NCBI RefSeq assembly: GCF_000485595.1
Contig: NW_014578327.1
Location: forward strand, 28,696 to 66,790
Source: Priapulus caudatus
Taxonomy: Eukaryota; Priapulida; Priapulimorpha; Priapulimorphida; Priapulidae
DNA length: 38,095 nucleotides
Direction of reading: 5' to 3'
In this document: in pieces, positions 10,982 to 21,195 of the stretch
How positions within the stretch are numbered: position 1 is the first letter of the stretch
How the letters are laid out: every line of letters starts with the position of its first letter
The notes under the pieces: generated by a model
Database searches by the model: none
What the model saw: only the letters and a program-made list of their open reading frames with translations
Told to the model about the DNA's origin: nothing
Position numbers and translations under genes: made by a program

Positions 10982-12267
10982 GTATGTTGAGCACATGCCA
11001 CATTATATTTCTATAGCTGTCTATTTGTGTTACGTATCGACCGTGGCTCGGCTAGTATGTGCGTGTGTGTGCGCGTGCCTTTACGCAAACGTGTGTGGGC
11101 AGATTATATACCATGTGTGCGGTGGTGAACAAGCGGTCATAGTGACAGGGTGTTGTGATTGACTTTTGAAAATAGCTTAGTTTCTAGTTGACACTGCTTG
11201 ATGATAGTTGAGATTTCACGTGTGACTACGGGGAATCGGTCGGGTTGTAGGATCGTGGCTATCATATGTACTGCCGTGATGTCAAACAAAGGCTCTTCAA
11301 ACTTGTTTCCTACGCTTTCATGCAGCGAGCAATACATACAAAACAATAGTTTCCAGTTTGCTGCACATAATAATCAGGATAGAACTATCAGTGTTCAAAG
11401 TTAGCTGACGACGGTACAAATAGGTCCGTAATCGTTGACAAATTCACAGCGGGAGTCTATCTAAGTCTACAAGATGCACGATCCCTAACAATAAATAATG
11501 CATTTAATAATGCGTACATTGCATGTTTAAAAACAAGTTGGCATTTTCTATTTTAAAAAGAATGGTATTTATTAACCACGATGCATTAGTTCATTACTAA
11601 TGCAGAAACGATCTATTCCAAGCCATTCTATGCTCATAAACTCCTTAAATATGTTGAATAAATCGCCTTCATGAATATTTCAATTTCCCATAACCATGCA
11701 AATCTAACTATACTTTCTATAGGCACAAGCGTGGGATTATTAAAACTAACTTTTACAGCTGCAAAGAGTAGAGATATGCCGGATGCATTGTCACATGCAC
11801 ATTGTTAAGCATGATATTGCTGCAGACTCCTACATTATAATCATGTTGGCTATACGTGTATATATGTGTGTGCATGCGTGCGTGCGTGCGTGGGAGCGTG
11901 TGTTGTATATTTGCTCATGCATGTACATATATGCGTATCGTTTGTATTTAAAATGAAAAATTACATGTCTAAGCGCATATTACTGTATGTCAAAATCATG
12001 AGATTCGATTGTGGAAAAGAGAACAGGATATCTGAGAAATAGGCATATATGATATAATCATGACCTACAAGATAATTGAAATAAACTCGAAATATGACTA
12101 ATTATTAGATAGATCTTCCAATTACCAACAACATCCATTGAAACTGTGGGAGGCCGAATGCTTTCAGGGACAAATCGTTCTGGGAGAGTTTCCACTTTTA
12201 CACAAGACGTTCTTTTACACAAGACGTGTGTGATGTTCACTGCTGCGTGTTTGCTCCTGTTCTGCAG
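10982..12267 (+). other. Arrestin intron, no other feature recognised
   Basis: Phase-0 intron, AT-rich, with a small GCGT run near 11873-11895. No exon or element is supported. Confidence 0.8.
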
Positions 12268-12395
12268 TTGCCGTCGTACGCGCCGGCGTCCGTCACTCTA
12301 CAGCCGGCACCGGGAGACACGGGGAAGCCATGCGGGGTCGACTACGAGCTGAAGACTTACGTCGGCGAGTCCGTGGAAGAGAAACCTCACAAAAG
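12268..12395 (+). CDS. ARRB: Beta-arrestin exon: middle loop
   Basis: Acceptor GTTCTGCAG, donor GTCAGT; enters phase 0 and leaves two bases (AG). Encodes [20 protein letters not shown], then [20 protein letters not shown] and [17 protein letters not shown] corresponds to the middle loop, which rearranges on receptor binding. The trailing HKR joins the next exon as in vertebrate beta-arrestins. The middle loop is the same length as in mammals. Confidence 0.96.
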
Positions 12396-12468
12396 GTCAG
12401 TCTGATATGAGATTAGACTTACCATGTGGCTTGCAGCCTGCAGGACAACGTGTCTACTGTCTGTGAGG

Positions 12469-12502
<34 letters not shown>

Positions 12503-13366
12503 ACGCGGTGCACGTGCGCGTATGACAAGGTATATGTCCATATACAAGAAATGTGCAAACAAGTATTTTAGGTCTGTATATAGGACCACACGAACCCATA
12601 TTACAACAGTATATGATTCTATACTATAAGACAATAAAGGTCCACATACTACATCACTATAGGAGAACTCAAATTGGAATTTTATATTTATATATATGCA
12701 TGAACTGACAATTCGCAAGGTTGATTTCTAGTATTGCATGGTTTTTCATCACGTAACATTTGACAAAACCAAGTCATCATTTTGTGTTACCCAAATTTCT
12801 CTACTCTATGAACCATGCACTCGCATCATCTGAAGCGTACTTTACATTAATTTAGCGTAGTAATTTAGCATTATAACCATCATAGTTTATTAATTGTACT
12901 TGTTGGTAATTGTATTTGTAATGTACTTATAAAGACATCACGTACAGTGTACGCTATGGATTTATAAATTTGAAAAATACTTTGCTCATCAAAAGGTGAA
13001 ATTGTTTACCAATTAGACGAAATTGATTAGCAACTATTGCACCGGATCTAAAAAAAAAATTTAAACATGATTCTTAAAATATGTAAACGTGATAGTTTTA
13101 CGAGACGAAAATGATCTCATTTCTGTGAAAATTAAACGTCTGAGTGACAAACGCAATTCATTCCAAGTTACAGCAACAAAATTACCGACTCGCAGTTTGC
13201 CTAATCCATATGAATTCGAGACAATGCGAACCCGCTCATGGCGTACACTGCTGGCACACAGCGATGATGACATTATTTCCGCGAAGTGTTGGCAGCGGCG
13301 GCGAGAGACGTCGCGATGCGCTGTACGATGCACGGCGTGATCGTAGTCGTCGTCTCGCGTTCGCAG
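12396..13366 (+). other. Arrestin intron with GCGT run
   Basis: Phase-2 intron, AT-rich, with a GCGT microsatellite at 12467-12502. No other feature is supported. Confidence 0.8.
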
Positions 13367-13502
13367 GAACTCCGTGAGGCTGGCGATTAGAAAAGTAATG
13401 TATGCGCCCGAGGACCCCGGCCCCCAGCCGAACGCCGAGGTCACGAAAGACTTCATGATGAGCCCGGGACCACTACACTTAGAGGCATCTCTGGACAAGG
13501 GG
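13367..13502 (+). CDS. ARRB: Beta-arrestin exon: phosphate-sensing strand
   Basis: Acceptor TCTCGCGTTCGCAG, donor GTGAGT; enters with one base and leaves phase 0. Encodes (R)[20 protein letters not shown] and [20 protein letters not shown], then SLDKG. The second Arg of RLAIRK corresponds to beta-arrestin-1 Arg169, the polar-core arginine displaced by receptor phosphates. The last residues cross the inter-domain hinge. The final Gly-Met junction replaces the usual Glu-Ile before YYHGE. The donor lies in a G-run (AAGGGGGTGAGT), so a neighbouring cut could be possible, but only this cut keeps the frame into MYYHGES. Confidence 0.95.
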
Positions 13503-14383
13503 GTGAGTACGACAGCCGGCACTCGTCACCTCCTGCCCCCCCCCCCCGTCCACGATAAAGAGTGCGGTGTCGTGTAGTTGGATGCGGCGTGCACAACGTC
13601 GTCGTCCCTGTAGAATCCGCGCGAGAGAGATTTTTCAGTTCGGTGCGTGCTGAAGAGTTAGCGGGGTTCTTTTCAATGTGCTGGGGTGGGAGGGATTACA
13701 TCGATGCCCATTTCGAGCATCGCGGCAGAGTGGTGTTGGCTGGAGGATGAAATCGCTAGCGGATTCTGCCGGGAGAGTGTTCCGAGCAATTCTCGAGCGC
13801 GCCGTAAAAGCCGAGTAATGGTTTCGGGCTTAGTAACGCGAGTTCGAGCTCGAATTAAGGCAGAAATTGTTTCGTAATTATTTTAAATTAATTATTACGA
13901 GAGTTTTCCAGGGTTTTCCCCACTTTCGTGATACCTACCGTTATTGCTTGAGTAACAGCAATTGTCTCGAGTAACGATAAAATGTCTTAGAACCTTCGTA
14001 TTCACCAAAACATGCACGATTACAAGTTTATTTACTGATTTTGGTTTATGTTGCCATCTCTCGGACTTTCTCGCGGTAGCGCGAGACATCAACCAGGGTG
14101 AATGAAAATAGTCGCACTGCAGAAATCAGGTCAGAGTGTAAACACAGAGGGATATACTAGCGTAACAAGAGTGTAGTACTAATGCCGCGTAAAGTCTGTT
14201 ATTAGAAAACCTTGTGCATTACCAGTCATATATAGTAACACTGGAATGACAATGACATAAAGTGCTGTGAATTATTGACATAAAAAGTCAATAATATTTA
14301 CCACACAGAATTGCACGCCCTTTTTTTTTAATTACATGCACTTGGTTTGAAGGCGCTATTTGTATTTTGGATTCTCTGGACAC

Positions 14384-15155
14384 GATAATATCAAGAGCTA
14401 ATAATACCTAGAGTGTACAACGGAAAAACGGGAAAATAGTGCTATTTCACGACTACATTATTCTACTTTGCCTGCGAGTCTAGAATAATTTCATGGTATT
14501 GCATTAAGCAGAATTCCTTGCTCTCTACAACAAGACCAACCGCTTGTCAATACGATACTCCTAGGCTGAGATATCGGCTCCTAAACCTCCCCTCCCACAT
14601 GCCTTACGCGGCTTTGAATCCACATAATTCAGCAACCTCCACGCGTCTAAGCATTGCTTCGTGAAAGTTCGGTTTTTCCGTGATAAATTTATGAATGAAC
14701 GGTGCTTCGCCTATGCCCTTATCTTCCATTATCTTTCCTAGCACGGCTAATGCCCGTCATGATGGAGCCGGCTCCATCAAGTTTTTACAACGCAGCTCAG
14801 TTACTCAGTGTAGTAATAGTACCAAATTTGGGCATGTGACATCAATTATTCAGCGCTCCAAGCGGTGACGGAAACGATAGCCAAAATGCTTAGACGCGTG
14901 GAGGTTGCTGAATTATGTGGATTCAAAGCGGCGTAAGGCATGTGGGAGGGGAGGTTTAGGAGCCGATATCTCAGCCTAGGAGTATCGTATTGACAAGCGG
15001 TTGGTCTTGTTGTAGAGAGCAAGGAATTCTGCTTAATGCAATATATGAAATTATTCTAGACTCGCAGGCAAAGTAGAATAATGTAGTCGTGAAATAGCAC
15101 TATTTTCCCGTTTTCCCGTTGTACACTCTAGGTATTATTAGCTCTTGATAATATC
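14384..15155. mobile_element. 272-bp near-perfect inverted repeat (fold-back element)
   Basis: The left arm 14384-14655 is the reverse complement of the right arm 14885-15155, with only a few mismatches and one 1-bp gap seen by eye (about 98% identity). The arms begin GATAATATCAAGAGC and end ACGCGTCTAAGCATT, around a 229-bp spacer (14656-14884) that encodes nothing recognisable. No clear target duplication was found at the outer ends. It could be a long-TIR non-autonomous transposon or a recent inverted duplication. Transcribed as part of the arrestin intron, it would form a long double-stranded RNA hairpin. Confidence 0.85.
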
Positions 15156-15445
15156 TGGAGCTGGTATGATGTGGTCAATCCATTTTTCTATGCTATAACT
15201 GCATAAAATCTTGGTGTTTTTAATGTTGGTGTAATCAGTGATATTTTTCGCTGTCAGGTGAGACTATATTTTTTCGGATTGAGTGTTTCTGAGCAAAATC
15301 TCGTAATACAGGCTTTAAGTGTGCGTGCGTCTGTGAACTGTTGGGCGCGGAGCACACTCGCCCGAGTGAAATTCCGCCGTTTTATGCACAGTGCATTGTA
15401 GATGAACCAACAATTCATGTGTGGAAGTAGCACATCCTTCACAAA

Positions 15446-15719
15446 TACCTCACTCACCTATACACCAGGTAGGGGGACTTATAGTGACCAATACCTCACC
15501 TGTACACCAGGTAGGGGGACTTAGTGACCACTACCTCATCTGTACACCAGGTAGGGGGACTTAGTGACCAATACCTCATCTGTACACCAGGTGGGGAGAC
15601 TTAGTGACCTACCTCACCTGTACACCAGGTGGCGGAGACCTTAGTGTGACGGCATACCTCATCTATGTACACCAGGTAGGGAGACTTAGTGACCACTACC
15701 TCACCTGTCACGCAGGTAC
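15446..15719. repeat. Minisatellite of about 40 bp next to a splice acceptor
   Basis: Seven diverging units of the form TACCTCACCTGTACACCAGG-TAGGGGGACTTAGTGACC, with unit lengths of about 37-44 bp. Each unit contains an imperfect ACCT...AGGT palindrome and a CAG|GTAGGG or CAG|GTGG core resembling a splice donor. The array stops 40 bp before the exon at 15760. Confidence 0.9.
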
Positions 15720-15759
15720 AGAGCAAATCTGTGACTAACCAACACGTTGTGCATTGCAG

Positions 15760-15844
15760 ATGTACTACCACGGAGAGTCTATAGCCGTAAATGTTCAGGT
15801 CACAAACAATTCCAACAAAACAGTGAAGAAAATCAAAATCACAG
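15760..15844 (+). CDS. ARRB: Beta-arrestin exon: start of C-domain
   Basis: Acceptor GTTGTGCATTGCAG, donor GTATTT; enters phase 0 and leaves one base (G). Encodes [20 protein letters not shown] and TVKKIKIT, matching IYYHGEPISVNVHVTNN of vertebrate beta-arrestin at the start of the C-domain sandwich. The trailing G completes a Val codon with either of the two alternative exons that follow (G|TG or G|TT). Confidence 0.96.
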
Positions 15845-16388
15845 GTATTTATATTTTGACGCTGTGTATGTTGTCTTATGTACATTCTTGAACGTGATGA
15901 GGTCCCCACTGTTACCTGTCAGTTTTCTCAATGACGAGTCGTTGCTAGTGTGATTGTTACCTAGTAAATAACGATGCATATGTGCACACCAATAACTGTC
16001 ATCTCAGAGAGTGTCTTGCCAGAATTAATGGTGACAGCTCATTCTTAAAAATATCCTCAGTTGAGTATTGAACTCGACACAGGAAACGCTTAGAAAGCTT
16101 ATTGGGTAATAAACACCCGAATGGTGAATGTGGTGTGAGCATTCGTGTAGTTATAATTGGGGTAATATAAAGCAGTGTTCTGCAAAACTATATTTATCGT
16201 TTCACGTTAAATCAGATTTTAGTGCCATTTTTAGTGTTTTTATTGCTAGTGTGATATTTGAGCCGCAAAACCAGCTGCAGTGTGACTGCTTACTTCTCGT
16301 TAAAAGTGCCATTTATCAAAAGATCTGTAGAATCATACGTTTCTGTGTAGTTTTGTAGGCTAGTGACACGCTCGCAGCACGTGCCCAC

Positions 16389-16433
<45 letters not shown>

Positions 16434-16923
16434 TGCACACACATCGTGGAAATCATGCCACAATGATTCAAACTACTCAAAAGTATGAATTTATCTCATT
16501 TTAATCCTAAACGATTATGAGACAATGTCAAAACTTCATGACGATACTAAATCTTTTAAAATTACATGGAGGCTACATGTGATATTTCCTGGTAAGAATT
16601 GTTTTTCGTGAGGAAACCTTGATTTCTCCTAACATTTCAAAAGAGATTATGCATGGGGAAAATATCAGTCTTGATTGCCGGTAATGCATTACACAAACGG
16701 TCATGCAATTATCTGCCATCACAAAATTAAAACCTTTATCCAAGCTATGGGATCATCTAGCTGCATGACCACGGCCACCTGTCATATGTAAGGTTCAGCT
16801 TATCCTGGTTTTCATAGATATGTTTTGGCTATCTAATAAAAAAGACTTAATAGGAAGTATACTCCCTTTTTACTAGGAATAGCTTCCAGTAATTGTCATG
16901 TGTTTTTTCTGTTATGCGTGCAG
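15845..16923 (+). other. Arrestin intron before alternative exon a
   Basis: Phase-1 intron with an ACGC microsatellite at 16388-16434. Nothing else is supported. Confidence 0.8.
16388..16434. repeat. ACGC microsatellite
   Basis: Uninterrupted run of ACGC units inside the arrestin intron. Confidence 0.9.
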
Positions 16924-16996
16924 TGCGTCAGTTTGCAGACATTTGCCTGTTTTCTACGGCTCAGTACAAATGCACCGTTGCAGAATTGGAGAGCGA
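16924..16996 (+). CDS. ARRB: Beta-arrestin alternative exon a: C-loop variant STAQY
   Basis: Acceptor GTTATGCGTGCAG, donor GTAAGT. The exon is 73 nt, entering phase 1 and leaving phase 2. It encodes VRQFADICLFSTAQYKCTVA and ELES. It corresponds to the beta-arrestin segment VRQYADICLFNTAQYKC; the C-loop residues STAQY are close to the vertebrate NTAQY, so this looks like the ancestral-type version. The C-loop lies beside the middle and finger loops and contacts receptor intracellular loop 2. A second exon of identical length and phase follows 495 bp downstream, and an RFX-type palindrome overlaps this donor. Confidence 0.95.
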
Positions 16997-17000
16997 GTAA

Positions 17001-17014
17001 GTTGCCAAGGCAAC
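17001..17014. promoter_or_regulatory. X-box-like palindrome (RFX-type site)
   Basis: GTTGCCAAGGCAAC fits the RFX X-box consensus GTNRCC-N2-RGYAAC at every specified position. It overlaps the GTAAGT donor of alternative exon a. Binding is inferred only from the motif. Confidence 0.35.
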
Positions 17015-17062
17015 CATTGTTGCAATGGAAACAACCTGTATGGCCGTATTGCTGCAACAATG
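17015..17062 (+). other. Intronic RNA hairpin candidate
   Basis: CATTGTTGCA at 17015-17024 is perfectly complementary to TGCAACAATG at 17053-17062, with a 28-nt loop. It starts 18 nt after the end of alternative exon a. It could influence use of that donor. Confidence 0.4.
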
Positions 17063-17491
17063 TTGACATTCGGTGTTGTATGAATTGTTTGTTTGTCGAA
17101 AGCCAAGAAGGGCACTCTCTATGCGATTTCTTTGTTCCGATGCGTGAGACCGCCTGCGTTCTAGAAGTCGCATGGTGCTCGTGGCTATAGGCGGTGATAC
17201 GCTCGCTACAGAGTTATCGAATAGCAAAGTGCCTTCTTGTCTTCGCACGCGGCTCGTCCCTGCAGCTCTGCGTGTGACAGGCGGGATGCGGGTCGTGCAT
17301 GTACGTCGTTTCTTGTTGTTGATTTTGTGCTGTCACGTACGTCACTTTTTCGTCGCACGGGAGCGAGAACACACCTCTCGTTCGCTGTCGGAAGTTCTTG
17401 TGCCCTAGCGGTGGTAGCTGTTGTTTGTAGCGAATCGTGTTGCTTGGCATGTCTTCTTTATACGTGTGCTCTTTCTTTTTTATTTTTGCAG

Positions 17492-17564
17492 TTAGACAGT
17501 TTGCAGATATATGTTTATTTTACAACGCGTCGTACAAGTGCAATGTAGAAACGCAGGAAACAGA
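17492..17564 (+). CDS. ARRB: Beta-arrestin alternative exon b: C-loop variant YNASY
   Basis: Acceptor TTTTTTATTTTTGCAG, donor GTAAGT. The exon is 73 nt with the same entry and exit phases as exon a. It encodes VRQFADICLFYNASYKCNVE and TQET. Sixteen of 24 residues match exon a, including the whole first ten; the differences are the C-loop (YNASY versus STAQY) and the downstream turn (NVETQET versus TVAELES). It is clearly a tandem exon duplication. Using both exons (146 nt) or neither would shift the reading frame, so the two should be mutually exclusive. The frame is intact and the splice sites are good, so it does not look like a dead copy. Confidence 0.93.
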
Positions 17565-18620
17565 GTAAGTTCATCGTTACTACTCGTGCCTGATGAAGTA
17601 TGCAAAGCACCGACTAGATGGGAACGAGCACGCAGACTCGCACATCCTCGAGTACGTAGCGGCGTTAGCGTGCGTGCGCCGGCGCTAGTGCATGCCCCCT
17701 GCCCCGCACGCACGCACGCATCTGAGCATCCCCTCCCCGCATGTCGCCACATCCTCCGCTGCCGATGGCTTCACTTCTTACGCTGCTCGGCGGCGCGAGG
17801 CCAGCGTGCGCGTGCTTGTCGCCGGGGCGGGGGGGGGGCGGTGGAGGCTGCTGCGGCTGCTGTGCTTGCGTGTGACCGGCCGGTGGGTGCTTTGTATGCT
17901 TCTGCTAGCCCGTGTGCCTTGTTCGTAGAGCGTAGGCGCTGCCCTACTGTGCAAATCGCACCTCACCTCCTCCTCTCCCCTCTTCCACACTGCATCGTAT
18001 AGGCAAGCGCTGTCGTCTGATGACTGAATGCGGTTGGTGTGGTTTGTTGCACTAGGCGGGCCGACGACGTGCCTTTCTTACTGACCGTCTCCTGCACCGT
18101 GCCCCACACCCGCGCCTGCTCCCCGCGCGCTCCGTACCATTAGCTAATAATGACTCCTTCGTTGATAACGCTCGTCGTTAGGCGATATGCGGCCGGTCGG
18201 GCGTGCCGGCCGATGGCTCGTTGGGTGGAGCGGCGACGCGGTCGCTTTCCGGCGGCAATTGGGTCGCACGACGTATCGCCGACGGAGTGACACGTCCGCG
18301 GATGTACGGCGCGCGCGGTGACTGTGTGAGGAACGGCGGCTCATGACCGCGTACGGCTCGTCACCGAGTTTTACGACTATGCGGCGGCGCGCAGGGTTTC
18401 CAAGCGTCAAACATTGACGGCGCGGCGCCAGCTTTGTATAATTGATGCCATGAAAGCGGCGAGCCGGAAAGAGGAGGAAAAACGCGAAGAGGAATCGGAT
18501 CGGCCGCGATGCGTGCGCGCGCGGATGCGAGGCAATGTTTGTCTGTCGGTGTGTGCGGCGCAGCTGATGGTCGCCGGTGCGTACTGACGCTTGGCGGGGG
18601 GGGGGGGGGTGAGTTCATTG
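17565..18620. other. CpG-rich block inside the arrestin gene
   Basis: About 1 kb that is much richer in G, C and CpG than the surrounding AT-rich introns, with G-runs at 17825-17840 and 18595-18609. Open frames on both strands reflect the base composition. It could be an intragenic promoter or CpG island, but no initiator or TATA element is evident. Confidence 0.5.
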
Positions 18621-20534
18621 ATGGTTTAAAAACGGATGCGTGTTTCGCTGTAAAGTTGTTTTGACGCTAGAGGGACGTAATAAATAAATAATTAAATATT
18701 AATAAATAATTAAATGAATTAATTTGCAAACTTGTATATCAAAAGACGGATAAACGTTATCATCCCATGGGGTAGACACAAAGACAAAGAAACGCGTACA
18801 CACGCGCGCGCAAGCCCGTGTACGCGCCACCACAACCAACAACTGACTTCCAGAACGTTCAAGCAGCACACGGGCGTGCCTGGTGCAACCAATTTACAAC
18901 AATGTGCTAAACTACCGCGTACACGGGTTTCTTCGTATCGCAATTACTGTTAAACTAACGAGGTCTGGGTGCGGCGGCTTTCATGCAAACAGCTGCCCGC
19001 TTGCTATACGCCGCTGCGGTAACAACTGCTGCAATAACCTCGGCTAGCTTCCTCTGGCGGTTCCTTTTTGCGCGTAGGCAGTTACTATCATTGCTTTGAT
19101 CGGCGCGCACCTGGCAGAGTCGCAGATTCGTCGTTGGGGGAGGGGGGAATAGGATGCGAAACGAGGCGAGGTAGAAATTACTACTACTAGAATGCCATTT
19201 ACTTTCAGAACTGCACCCCCCTCCTCTCCTCAACTAAAACCTACGCGCTAGTCAGCAAAGCCTCGAAATCATTAGCGCTGACGTGCTACTGCACCTACGT
19301 AGCTTTCTATTCGTTAAAGGAATTTCTAGCGCAGGACTGAGTGCATATATTTTTCGCACATTTTTTGTCGAGGATTAGTTACGTGAATAGCAGCGGCGTC
19401 CTTGCGCGCGCACGCTCTCGCGCGTCGATAGTCGTGGGAAGCTCATCTAATTATCATAATAAATCATTTCCTGGCACTTGCTAGTTATTTTGCGAAAAGC
19501 GGCGGGACGCGGAATTGGATTTTCCCGGGATTATGTATATGTGGCGCGTGCAGGTATAGGGGACGTTTTCATATCTTTATTTTTTTCTGACGCTGCGGCT
19601 GCTAGTTTGCGCAGAGTCGGCGTATATCGTGCTGCCGACTCCTTATTGATGGCTGCGTACCTGCGTTCACATTACACGCTGCTGCAGTCATGCGAACGCC
19701 TCGCTGTCTACTCCTAATCACAAAGGCTGTGGAACCTGGTTATGTTGACATGTCCCTGCATTGAACATTGCCGTAGCTGCGTCCGCGGGAACGCGTGTAA
19801 GGCTCATAATGAGATACGCGCGTGTAGGGGAATATAACAATAGGTTCGCGTGCGTCTCTTGGCAATCATATTTATAGCGGAATATGCGTTGTCTACACGT
19901 ATAATGGCAGTAACGACTGAAATATCGTGTTGCATTTCGGTAATGTAACGTTGAATGCATGGGCTACTGCATGAATATTGATAGCGCTGCTGCTGCTGCT
20001 GCTGCAGACGCCGCCACTTGTGCTATGTCGTCTTCCTTTGGTTTTATGGCCCGCAGCGTGTGTTTTATGTATCGACTCATTTGTTGGCAGTCGCGTGTGC
20101 GTTTATTCTTAATGAGCGCGTTAGCGATTTTTTCGTTCGAACTTTTTACAATTTTGTCAAACTGAACTTCGTGATTTGCTTGCTGGGAAATTTTAATTAC
20201 CTGCTGACTGTTGTGGCGTGTTTGAAGGAGCATGTTCTTCCATACGTCTGTCCATCCATCTATTCATCCGTATCCATCTGTCTGTCAATATTTATTCTTA
20301 GCGTTGGAATTTTTAAATAACATTGCTATATAACTTGTATTAAACCTAATAACCTGAAATAATTTTGGAAACCAAAGCAAAATAGTTTTTAATTAGAAAT
20401 CCTACAAATTTACTGTAATAATTGACTTCATATGATTATATATAGCTAGCAGTCTATTTGTATTTTTGCAAATCTCCAAAGCGGATTAAGTTCGTCAAGT
20501 AGTAGAGAACTCATTCGTAGCATGCAGCACATGA

Positions 20535-20608
20535 CTGTTTGTGCGTGCGTGTGTATGTACGTGTGTATGAGCGTATGGGTGTGCATGTGTGTGTGTGTGT
20601 GCGTACTT

Positions 20609-20657
<49 letters not shown>

Positions 20658-20747
20658 TGCGTGCGTGTGTGTGAGTGCTTGCGCGCTCGCTCGTGTGCTT
20701 GCGGGGTGGATGCGTGCGTGCGTGCGTGCNNNNNNNNNNTGTGTGTG

Positions 20748-20779
<32 letters not shown>

Positions 20780-20831
20780 TGTGTGTGCGTGTGTGTGCTT
20801 ACGTGCGTGCATATGTACTTGCGGGGTGGTA

Positions 20832-20882
<51 letters not shown>

Positions 20883-20890
20883 TGTGTGCG
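20535..20890. repeat. GT/GCGT microsatellite interrupted by an assembly gap
   Basis: Alternating GT and GCGT runs. Ten N bases lie at 20730-20739. The phrase CTTGCGGGGTGG occurs on both sides of the gap (near 20698 and 20818), so the flanks may be a true duplication or a misassembly. Confidence 0.95.
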
Positions 20891-21051
20891 AGCGTGCGCG
20901 CGTTCATTCGTGTGAAAGGAAAATGCATCAGGGCGAATACGATGGCTGCTGGAATCTATTCTGGTTCAATCCATTCTTTCGTCGGGAACGGGGTGAGAAA
21001 GAGGTGAACTTTACGCACGAGGTTTAAGCACGTGTTTTTCTGCTGCACTAG

Positions 21052-21195
21052 GGATGGCTTCCCTCTCGCGGCCTGCACTACCATGTCGAAGGTGTACTAC
21101 GTGACACCGCTACTAGCCAACAACAAAGACAAGCGAGGCCTTGCTCTCGATGGCAAGCTAAAACATGAGGACACAAACCTAGCATCATCCACCAT
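21052..21195 (+). CDS. ARRB: Beta-arrestin exon: lariat loop and polar core
   Basis: Acceptor TCTGCTGCACTAG, donor GTAAGT; enters phase 2 and leaves two bases (AT). Encodes (E)[19 protein letters not shown] and [20 protein letters not shown], then [17 protein letters not shown] contains the two polar-core aspartates (Asp290 and Asp297 in beta-arrestin-1) and the lysines of the lariat loop, all retained. The reading frame is reached equally well from alternative exon a or b. [20 protein letters not shown] is almost identical to vertebrate beta-arrestins. Confidence 0.97.

Larger units (their letters stand above)
13503..15759 (+). other. Arrestin intron with large inverted repeat and minisatellite
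   Basis: Phase-0 intron of 2.26 kb. It contains the inverted repeat 14384-15155 and the minisatellite 15446-15719. No additional coding exon was seen. Confidence 0.85.
16997..17491 (+). other. 495-bp intron between the two alternative C-loop exons
   Basis: Bounded by GTAAGT and TTTATTTTTGCAG. Its first 70 bases hold an X-box-like palindrome and a 10-bp perfect hairpin (listed separately). The remainder is moderately GC-rich with no further exon. Confidence 0.85.
17565..21051 (+). other. Arrestin intron with CpG-rich block and microsatellites
   Basis: Phase-2 intron of 3.5 kb. It contains the CpG-rich block 17565-18620, a GCT trinucleotide run near 19986-20005 and the GCGT/GT array with an assembly gap at 20535-20890. 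No coding exon is supported, although GC-rich frames stay open. Confidence 0.8.

Noticed and set aside
17511-18002. 163-codon plus-strand open frame covering alternative exon b
   Set aside because: Only 17492-17564 is coding, and in another frame (phase set by the upstream exon). The rest is CpG-rich intron beyond a GTAAGT donor.
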